Shown: positions 57,994 to 64,000 of the stretch, in pieces | Numbering within the stretch: the stretch's first letter is position 1 | Layout: each line of letters opens with the position of its first letter | Source: Asticcacaulis sp. AC466 | GTDB lineage: Bacteria > Pseudomonadota > Alphaproteobacteria > Caulobacterales > Caulobacteraceae | Assembly: GCF_000495815.1 (NCBI RefSeq) | Contig: NZ_AWGE01000008.1 | Coordinates: 186,001-250,000 of the forward strand | Reading direction: 5' to 3' | DNA: 64,000 bases | Translations under genes and position numbers: made by a program | Notes under the pieces: generated by a model | What the model was told of the DNA's origin: nothing | What the model saw: only the letters and a program-made list of their open reading frames with translations | The model's database searches: none

Positions 57994-58589
57994 GTGGGGT
58001 ATGGGTTCATACGGAAATGCGCGGCGATGGCGATCCAATACGACGGCTGTTCTGGCTACCGGAGTACGATCCGGCGGTAATTGCAGTACATGCCGAACCG
58101 ATACCCCCATCTGATCCTGAAGCGTTCGATATCGCCCAATATGCGGACATGTCCGATCTGGCTATGGACAAACTGGGGGCTGAGTTTCTGGTTCTGGATG
58201 ACGGCATCCATCAGATTGAACTGCAGGTCTGTTCCGGCACGCTATCAAATGGGCCCGTGCGATTGCGGTGTGACATCGGTCTCTTCAAGGGCAGTGAAGC
58301 CAAGGCGCTGACGGTCCTGCGTCTGGGCGCCTTCCGTCGCCTTGGCCGGTTTCCGAATAGCCTGTTTCCGCCCGAGCGGCGGGCACCAAAATGGGCGGTC
58401 GCCCTTCAGGCTTACGACGGCATGGTCGCGGGCGCTTCGCACAGAGAGATCGCCTGCGTCTTGTTCACCGAGCAATTCGTGCGTGAGGAATGGAAGGGTG
58501 GCTCGACCTTTCTGAAGGGTCGCATTCAACGTTTGCTCCGGTATGGAAGGAAAATGGTCGATGGCGATTATAAGACACTTCTCCAGTAA
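57816..58589 (+). CDS. DUF2285 C-terminal ORF (second half of an FseA-like activator)
   Basis: The frame opens right after a TGA at 57813 and begins only with a TTG lacking a good context; no ATG with a ribosome site lies ahead of the conserved part. That part starts near LFWLPEYDPAVIAVHAEP. The C-terminal DUF2285 helix-turn-helix-like domain is clear: ALQAYDGMVAGASHREIACV and FLKGRIQRLLRYGRKMV. In ICEMlSymR7A, FseA is built from two ORFs after traI1 by ribosomal frameshifting; this gene has the same position and domain order. A -1 slip at 57990 would give a protein of about 270 residues. Its end overlaps the ABC exporter start by 29 bases. Confidence 0.75.
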   Translation: MDQRRQLYAIPAKRSPHLGMAMAQSQPDISTISPKYGVDRMVSAQWIDCPRRELVPPFLGGVWVHTEMRGDGDPIRRLFWLPEYDPAVIAVHAEPIPPSDPEAFDIAQYADMSDLAMDKLGAEFLVLDDGIHQIELQVCSGTLSNGPVRLRCDIGLFKGSEAKALTVLRLGAFRRLGRFPNSLFPPERRAPKWAVALQAYDGMVAGASHREIACVLFTEQFVREEWKGGSTFLKGRIQRLLRYGRKMVDGDYKTLLQ

Positions 58590-60318
58590 GGGGCAAACGC
58601 ACGTCATAGCGACCCTGGCCGCGGCGATGGTGGACCGTGCGACGGGTCTTAGGGCTGACCTCGGCGCGAGTCTGGCGCTGGAGGCGGCCGCTATCGGATT
58701 GGCCACCGGCGGGCCACTTGCGCTCAAAATGTTGCTGGATGGTATGGGGCAGGGGCATGTGTCCACAGCGTTGGCCTGCGGCCTGGTGGTCGCGTTCATT
58801 CTGAGTTGGTTAGGCGGCGGCGTGCTTCAAGCCTGGCGCCAATGCTTCTCCCAGAACATGCTCAACAGGCTGAACGCCGTCATTGTGGACGAGGCCTTGG
58901 CTTCGGTCATGCCGTCACTGGTCGGCAACAGAGATAGCGACAGCGGGCGACTGCTCGGTGCGATGGAAAGATTGCCCTTCAGTCTTCAGGTGATCGTGGA
59001 AGGCCTGATCTGGCAGATTGCGCCGACCATAGTACAAGTCCTGATCAGTCTGGCCATTATCCTGAGCATCCTAAAGCCGCTCTATGTTGTTATTCTGGCT
59101 CTGACGCTGGCAGGTTTCGCCCTATCTGCCTGGTTTGGCGCGGTCAGGCAAAACACGGTCAGCTTAGAGGCCAGTGCCACCGCGGGGCAACTGTCGGAAA
59201 CCATGGGGGATGTCCTGCGCAATGCCCGTCGTGTTGTGCTCAACGGCGCGCTGCCCGCCGAGCGGCAGCTCATCTCCGAACGGTTCGAGGGGAAACGGCA
59301 AGCGTTCCGACGCATGCTCACCTCACAGCTCATCATGGCGCTTTTGCAGTATGGCACCGCCGGATTGGGATTGGCGTGCCTGCTGACACTAGGGGCCTAC
59401 GATGTATTGGCCGGGCGCATGACAATTGGTGAGTTCGTTCTGTTGCAGGCCTATGGTTTCCGTCTGGTGCTGCCGCTCAGCGGCTTTGGCTTTGTGATCA
59501 GCCAAGCCGCGATCGCTCTTATTACCGTCCGGGACGTGCTGGATATGGGACGGGAAGGGCAGGCGGCCGATATTCTCATCACCCCTCCGGAAGGTGCGGC
59601 GGAACTGGTACTGCGCAACGTCGCGTTCAGTTACGGTCTGGGTTTGCCTGGGCTTCAGGATGTCAGCGCGACACTGGAACCCGGCTCATTCAATGTCATC
59701 GTCGGGCCAAATGGGTCAGGCAAGTCGACCCTGGCCCAAGTGATGGCGGGACTGCTGGAGCCCACATCCGGCGACGTCGTCATCAGTGGAGTGCCTTTGC
59801 GATCAATCCCCCGCGACCAGCGCTACCGTTTCCTGCTCTACGTGCCCCAGTCTGTGACTTTGCTGAATCGCACCCTCCTGGCGAATGCGCTTTATCCGCC
59901 ATCAGGCCAAACCGAAGCTGACATTGCACGCCTGCTAGCCGAGTGGCGTTTCTTCGATCCCGCACGCGACATCGATTTCACAGCCGTGGTGGGCGAACAG
60001 GGCGAGAGGCTGTCGGGCGGGCAAATTCAGAAACTGGAGTTAGCGCGCATCGCCCGGGTCAAGGTTCCGGCGATCATTCTTGACGAATCCACATCAGCGC
60101 TCGACCCCGTCAGTGAAGCCGACATTATACGCACCCTTCGCGAAGGATACGGCGCGGCGACAACCTTGATCCTGATCACCCATCGTAAAGGCCTTGCTGA
60201 GATAGCCGATCAGGTTCTCTTCATGAAAAACGGAACGCTCATGCGGAGCGGAACGCACGAGACACTGATGCAGGATTCGGCGGCCTATGTCAGATTGTGG
60301 GAGAAGACAAGGGGTTAG
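58561..60318 (+). CDS. ABC exporter, fused membrane and ATPase domains
   Basis: The 585-residue half-transporter has about six N-terminal membrane segments (to residue ~310). The ATPase domain has Walker A GPNGSGKST, signature LSGGQIQKLELAR, Walker B AIILDESTSALD and H-loop LITHRKG. It resembles type IV (MsbA/Atm1-like) exporters; no peptidase C39 domain is present. The start at 58561 follows AAGGA and overlaps the DUF2285 frame, so it is translationally coupled to the quorum-sensing block. The cargo is unknown. Confidence 0.85.
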   Translation: MAIIRHFSSKGQTHVIATLAAAMVDRATGLRADLGASLALEAAAIGLATGGPLALKMLLDGMGQGHVSTALACGLVVAFILSWLGGGVLQAWRQCFSQNMLNRLNAVIVDEALASVMPSLVGNRDSDSGRLLGAMERLPFSLQVIVEGLIWQIAPTIVQVLISLAIILSILKPLYVVILALTLAGFALSAWFGAVRQNTVSLEASATAGQLSETMGDVLRNARRVVLNGALPAERQLISERFEGKRQAFRRMLTSQLIMALLQYGTAGLGLACLLTLGAYDVLAGRMTIGEFVLLQAYGFRLVLPLSGFGFVISQAAIALITVRDVLDMGREGQAADILITPPEGAAELVLRNVAFSYGLGLPGLQDVSATLEPGSFNVIVGPNGSGKSTLAQVMAGLLEPTSGDVVISGVPLRSIPRDQRYRFLLYVPQSVTLLNRTLLANALYPPSGQTEADIARLLAEWRFFDPARDIDFTAVVGEQGERLSGGQIQKLELARIARVKVPAIILDESTSALDPVSEADIIRTLREGYGAATTLILITHRKGLAEIADQVLFMKNGTLMRSGTHETLMQDSAAYVRLWEKTRG

Positions 60319-60658
60319 CTGGTCAAGCCAAAATGACTTCGGATATGCCACGCATTTGGGCGAATGTCGCCGTAGCGACATCGGTATTGCCAGCAGCCGA
60401 CCGATGGGTATTCAGATGCGAAAGGTGTTGGCACGGCAGTTATCTCGATGTTGGCAAATTCCTTCACCAAATAGGCGGTATTTTTCGACCAATCCAGGAC
60501 GCTGACAAGCCCTTTGCCGCCGCAATGGCATTTTGTTATCCCAAGCCTATCCGACGCGCGGTTCGGCAATCATTTTGAAGTCCATGGACTAGGCTTGGAT
60601 TAGATTGCCGCATGAGAATAATATGCTTTGGGCCATCTCCGGGATGGGGAGCTCACCG
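60319..60658. other. 340-bp region, mostly non-coding
   Basis: It contains a possible small ORF (60333-60578), a 12-base perfect palindrome AGTCCATGGACT (60579-60590) and 9-base inverted repeats CCAAGCCTA / TAGGCTTGG (60541-60549 and 60590-60598). Nothing else is supported. Confidence 0.45.
60333..60578 (+). CDS. Possible small zinc-ribbon-like ORF (81 aa)
   Basis: The frame includes DRWVFRCERCWHGSYLDVGK, similar to the CxxC halves of small alphaproteobacterial zinc-ribbon proteins. The second Cys pair expected near the C-terminus is missing, so the gene may be decayed. An antisense frame of similar length exists (60315-60569), so coding is not certain. Confidence 0.3.
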   Translation: MTSDMPRIWANVAVATSVLPAADRWVFRCERCWHGSYLDVGKFLHQIGGIFRPIQDADKPFAAAMAFCYPKPIRRAVRQSF

Positions 60659-61783
60659 TCAATCTATAGGTGTATGCAGAGCTGAGGGCGGCCGGTACTT
60701 GGAAAACTTCAGCAGACGCATATAGTGTCGTGCCGGTAGTTCGACGAGGTGATGCAGGACCATCGCCGCCGGAATGACGCCCGAGACCAGTCCAGCCCAT
60801 AACCAAACTGGCATCGCATCCGGATTGACGTGTGCCACCCTTTGCAGGCCTTCGACATAGACCAACTGCCAGGGGATGCAGATCATGTAGATGGCGAAGC
60901 TGACCTCGCCGAGGTATACCAGCCAACCTTGCGAAAGAACCGACGAGCCCGCGCGAGCCGCCAGACCCAGTCCGAGGATTAGGATGGCGCAGAACAGGAC
61001 CGAGACCAGATCGGGGCCGTGAAGCAGGACGGTCGCAATCAAGCCAACCAGTCCGACTGCGGCCATCACTAAGGTTATTTGAACGGATGAAATCCTCCTT
61101 GAGCGCCAAACGAGCCACATCGCGCAGCCGAGCGCGAAACAAGGCACAATGCGAAGCGCGCCCCAGAACATGGTGGCCTCGGTGAGCGGAAATCCTGCGA
61201 ACAACTGAAATACCGTGTAGAGCGTGCCGAGAAGAACGACGGCAAGTCCGACAGCCACGAAAGGCCTGGCCCAAAGGGCGACCGCAACTGTCGCGAAGGC
61301 GGGGAAGGTCAGATAGGCGAACCATTCGGCCGAGATCGACCAGGAGGGATGGTTCCAGCCGCCGTGCGGCGCCAAACCCCAGGCTTGTGTAAGTGTGAGG
61401 TGCGCGGGCAAGGACGACCAGATAATGAGCTTGTCGCCGGCATGGATGCCGGCCAAAGCCAATGCGCCGATCAACAAGCCGAGGCCTGCGATGATCGCCA
61501 CGTGCATGGGATAGATGCGAGCCAGGCGCGCCCAGATGAAGTCGCGGTAGCCGAAGCGCTTCGCCTTGAAGCTTTCGAGATAGACGTGGCTGAGAATAAA
61601 TCCCGAAAGCACGAAGAACAGCTCAACGCCGAGGTAACCTTTGGCGACGAAGTCCGGTCGCATGGGTTGCAGGTTTGGCCAGAAGTGAAAGGCGACGACC
61701 CACATGGCGGCAAAGAAGCGCAGGCTGGTGAGCGGCCGCAGATCCTGCGGCCTGGCTATGGAAGTGTCATTGTGATGCGTCAT
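60659..61783 (-). CDS. Acyltransferase 3 family membrane protein
   Basis: The 374-residue polytopic membrane protein has the acyltransferase-3 features LRFFAAMWVVAFHFWPNL (catalytic-type His), GVELFFVLSGFILSHVY and RLARIYPMHV (conserved Arg). About ten membrane segments are present. Such enzymes O-acetylate or O-acylate surface polysaccharides, antibiotics or lipids. It is monocistronic and faces the ABC exporter gene. Confidence 0.9.
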   Translation of the reverse strand: MTHHNDTSIARPQDLRPLTSLRFFAAMWVVAFHFWPNLQPMRPDFVAKGYLGVELFFVLSGFILSHVYLESFKAKRFGYRDFIWARLARIYPMHVAIIAGLGLLIGALALAGIHAGDKLIIWSSLPAHLTLTQAWGLAPHGGWNHPSWSISAEWFAYLTFPAFATVAVALWARPFVAVGLAVVLLGTLYTVFQLFAGFPLTEATMFWGALRIVPCFALGCAMWLVWRSRRISSVQITLVMAAVGLVGLIATVLLHGPDLVSVLFCAILILGLGLAARAGSSVLSQGWLVYLGEVSFAIYMICIPWQLVYVEGLQRVAHVNPDAMPVWLWAGLVSGVIPAAMVLHHLVELPARHYMRLLKFSKYRPPSALHTPID

Positions 61784-61819
61784 ATCTGGCCCCTGTAGAC
61801 CTTATGTAGATGTGGGATT

Positions 61820-62743
61820 TTAAAGAGCGATCGGTGGTTCCATCATGCCCAAGGCGGCCACCAGGGCGAGGACAGAAAGGCCGGCCAATGTTTCAAGAAT
61901 GAGACTGTGGCGGAGCGCGGCGATCGCGTAAGCCGTGTCACCCGCTGGGATGGATTTTTCCAGAGCGGGCGTTAACCGGAACCGGTTCAGTCCGGCGAGA
62001 ACCAGCATCCCTGAGAAAACCACAAGCTTAAGACTAAGCAAGACGCCGTAAGGCGACTGGAAGACCTGCCCGATATGATCCAGGCCTATGAGAAAGTAGC
62101 TGTTGATCAGGCCGGAAACGACAAGCACGGCGACAAGGGCAGAGCCGACGCCGGAGAAGTCCTTGAGGGCATTAAACAGTGTGGTTTGCTGTTCGAGATC
62201 CTGAGTTTTTGGCAGGCACAGCAAGGCCAGAAACGCGAAGAGCGCACCCAGCCACACGCCTGCGGCAATCATGTGCGCGATATCGGCAATCAGATGAACG
62301 GCGCCGCCCGCGCCCTCGGTTGATGCGCCGTGGCCGGTCCAGGCAAAACTTGCGAGCAGAACCGTCCCAAGCAGGCAGGTCGCCTGCCACAAACGGAGGG
62401 AGGGTTTTATGAGCACTACGGTCAATAGCGTCACGAAACTTAAGGCAATTCGCGCGGCGATGGCATGACCCCACTGGGTGTCAGTCAAGACAACGGACAC
62501 GGACGGCATATCGAGTTTATCGAGCGAGATACCGTTCATCGTGGCGGCCTGGGCTGCCAGTGACAGCAAGGCACCTAAAAAAAGGAGCAGACTGCTGGCA
62601 ACGAGAAGTGGCTTCGGCCAGCGCAATGCGCCGGCCGAAGTATTGCCGTCAGGCGGAAGAAGCATGAGATAGAACAGGGCCGCGCCGAACAGGCCGGTAG
62701 CCCCTGCGTATTGCAAAAATCTCGCGATGCTTGCCGCCCACAT
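61820..62743 (-). CDS. copD: CopD-like copper resistance membrane protein
   Basis: The 307-residue protein has eight or so membrane helices with the CopD/PcoD pattern, including GHGASTEGAGGAVHLIADIAH and WLGALFAFLALL with conserved His residues. CopD acts with CopC in moving copper across the inner membrane. Its start lies 10 bases after the CopC stop, and it is the last gene of the minus-strand copper operon. Confidence 0.88.
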   Translation of the reverse strand: MWAASIARFLQYAGATGLFGAALFYLMLLPPDGNTSAGALRWPKPLLVASSLLLFLGALLSLAAQAATMNGISLDKLDMPSVSVVLTDTQWGHAIAARIALSFVTLLTVVLIKPSLRLWQATCLLGTVLLASFAWTGHGASTEGAGGAVHLIADIAHMIAAGVWLGALFAFLALLCLPKTQDLEQQTTLFNALKDFSGVGSALVAVLVVSGLINSYFLIGLDHIGQVFQSPYGVLLSLKLVVFSGMLVLAGLNRFRLTPALEKSIPAGDTAYAIAALRHSLILETLAGLSVLALVAALGMMEPPIAL

Positions 62744-62753
62744 ATTGGTCTTC

Positions 62754-63119
62754 CTATTTTACGGTGAAGCTGTATTCGCCGGTTACGCGGTGACCGTCGT
62801 CGGTCGTGACCGCGTGCCAGGAGACTTTGTAAGTGCCGGCCATCAGCTTGCCTTTGACGGGTGCGGTCAGCATCATGCCGCTGGAATCCACAGCGGGCGC
62901 GACATCGACCTTCATGCCGTCAGCCATTGTGACGTCAAAGCCGGAGAGCTTCGGCGCCAACTTTTCGTTGAAGTGCAGCATGATCGATTTCGGCGACGCC
63001 ACCGTCGAACTGGCCGCCGGCATGGCGCTTTGCAGCTTCGCGTGAGCGTCCGCCACATTGGCTACGAACGCTGCGGCCATCAGTGTAGCGGAAGCGAGGA
63101 ACAGGTTGAGCTTTTTCAT
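62754..63119 (-). CDS. copC: CopC copper-binding periplasmic protein
   Basis: The 121-residue protein has a signal peptide (cleavage near VADA), leaving a mature N-terminal His (HAKLQSAMPAASS). It has the late TTDDGHRVTGEYSF motif; the N-terminal His with the Asp/His pair forms the Cu(II) site in CopC proteins. The Met-rich Cu(I) loop is short. It lies between copB and copD in the operon. Confidence 0.92.
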   Translation of the reverse strand: MKKLNLFLASATLMAAAFVANVADAHAKLQSAMPAASSTVASPKSIMLHFNEKLAPKLSGFDVTMADGMKVDVAPAVDSSGMMLTAPVKGKLMAGTYKVSWHAVTTDDGHRVTGEYSFTVK

Positions 63120-63146
63120 GATAGTCTCCTTGGGGTTTGGGAGGAT

Positions 63147-63899
63147 TTAGAACATCCACCGGATGCCGAAGCTGAGCCGGGTGTCCGTTGGTTTTTCGCC
63201 ACGCATGCGGGCGTAATCGGCGGTCTTGCCGAATTTTTGCTGATAGGTCAGATCCACATAGGGCGCGAATTCACGGCGGATTTCGTAGCGCGTTTGCACG
63301 CCTATGCTGGCATCGGTGAGACCGGTGCCGAGACCCTCAACCGCGTCATTCCGGCTGTTTACGTTCATTTCGAAACGCGGCTTCATGATGAGGCGTTGGG
63401 TAATCAGCCATTGATTTTCGTAGCGAAGACGACCGCTTAAAGCGCCATCGTCGCGTAGAAAGAGGTGCGCTTCCGTGTCGAAGAAGTAGGGCGCCATGCC
63501 CGTCAAACCGGCAGCGAGGAAGGTATGGGCCTTGCCACCTGGGACGTCTGGCTTCAAATCCGTCCTTACCCCGACCTGGGCATCCCAATAGGTTGCGACG
63601 TGCCGGCCGTAGAGTGCCCACAGTTCGGCCTTGTCGGTCTTGCCGTCGGTGATCTCGCCTTCGCTTTTCAGCCATAGACGATTTGTGTCGCCACCCGCCC
63701 AGCCGTCGAAATCCCACGCGCCTGTATCAAGGCCGTTCTTCCTGGAAAGTTCGGTCTCCAGAGTGAACATGTGATAGATGCCAGGTTTATGCATATTGGC
63801 CATGGCGTTCAGGGCGGCGGGCTCATCGGCATATGTGGCATTGGCGATAAACCCCACACCAAACGCCATGAGAACGAGCGTTTTGAGGTTAGTGCGCAT
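63147..63899 (-). CDS. copB: CopB copper resistance outer-membrane protein
   Basis: The 250-residue protein has a signal peptide (cleavage near TYADE) and a beta-barrel with alternating pattern ending LSFGIRWMF. Characteristic CopB stretches are GDTNRLWLKSEGE, DAQVGVRTD and EGLGTGLTDASIGVQTRYEI. The Met/His-rich N-terminal region seen in many CopB proteins is lacking, but a Met-rich protein is encoded immediately upstream. AAGGAG precedes the ATG, and the start overlaps the previous stop. Confidence 0.9.
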   Translation of the reverse strand: MRTNLKTLVLMAFGVGFIANATYADEPAALNAMANMHKPGIYHMFTLETELSRKNGLDTGAWDFDGWAGGDTNRLWLKSEGEITDGKTDKAELWALYGRHVATYWDAQVGVRTDLKPDVPGGKAHTFLAAGLTGMAPYFFDTEAHLFLRDDGALSGRLRYENQWLITQRLIMKPRFEMNVNSRNDAVEGLGTGLTDASIGVQTRYEIRREFAPYVDLTYQQKFGKTADYARMRGEKPTDTRLSFGIRWMF

Positions 63900-64000
63900 G
63901 GGAAGACTCCTTGCTGCTGCTGGCGGAGGACCCGCTCATATCCATGCCGCCCATGTTCATGCCATCCATTTTCATCGGGGCGGGCTTGGATTTCGGCGCG
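63889..64000 (-). CDS. Met-rich copper protein, C-terminal end only
   Basis: The frame enters from beyond the right edge and encodes a tail with MKMDGMNMGGMDMSG followed by a Ser-rich stretch and a final HAH. The stop overlaps the copB start by 11 bases. Position and composition fit the end of copA (multicopper oxidase) or of a separate Met-rich copper chaperone; the visible part is too short to decide. Confidence 0.55.
   Translation of the reverse strand, partial: APKSKPAPMKMDGMNMGGMDMSGSSASSSKESSHAH

Noticed and set aside
53350-64000. Right-hand attachment site (duplicate of the tRNA-Lys 3' end)
   Set aside because: No second copy of the T-arm/acceptor sequence was seen in the rest of the window, so the island end is not assigned.

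Overview
The window is high-GC DNA from a Gram-negative bacterium, most likely an alphaproteobacterium of the Caulobacterales (an Asticcacaulis- or Caulobacter-like genome). This is an inference from four TonB-dependent receptors, a FecI/FecR pair, Tat-exported glycoside hydrolases, flavin-dependent halogenases of the tryptophan 7-halogenase type, a DUF6445 gene and a cop operon. No rRNA or ribosomal-protein marker is present to fix the taxon.

Layout. 1-5.7 kb: the 3' end of virB11, a CPBP protease, a subclass B3 metallo-beta-lactamase flanked by two copies of a 55-bp repeat, a poly-Ser lipoprotein of the intradiol-dioxygenase family and a GT39 mannosyltransferase; then repeat elements and an orphan plus-strand terminator. 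5.7-9.3 kb: an ABC-2 exporter and a secreted amidohydrolase. 9.4-16.4 kb: a TonB receptor diverging from a secreted cyanophycinase / isoaspartyl-peptidase fusion, followed by an Lrp/AsnC regulator and a halogenase; a GH97 glucosidase follows. 18.8-27.4 kb: an iron locus with four Fur-like boxes: PepSY - DUF2271 - ApbE - flavodoxin-type reductase on the plus strand, TonB receptor - DUF4198 - EF-hand on the minus strand, and a second DUF4198 gene. Between the converging arms lies a 259-bp inverted-repeat element.

27.4-47 kb: a beta-glucan utilisation region. It holds an ABC importer (ATPase, binding protein, two permeases), GH1, a GH144-type glucanase, two GH3 enzymes, a second halogenase, a LacI regulator, an Oar-like TonB receptor and a GH43-discoidin-FN3 protein. 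Three copies of TGTAAGCGNTTACA, in matching promoters upstream of the GH144 operon and of lacI itself, tie the region together. 47-53 kb: DUF6445, a small gene, and FecI-FecR-TonB receptor with an STN domain.

53.3 kb to the end: a likely genomic island entering at tRNA-Lys(CTT), starting with a P4-type integrase. It carries luxR-luxI, a small ORF, then two overlapping frames encoding a DUF6499-like and a DUF2285-like domain, and an ABC exporter. This order closely resembles the quorum-sensing / FseA control module of ICEMlSymR7A, where the activator is made by ribosomal frameshifting; it is the most interesting feature of the window. After it come an acyltransferase and a minus-strand copper-resistance operon (Met-rich protein, copB, copC, copD). 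No conjugation genes and no right-hand att site are visible before the window ends.
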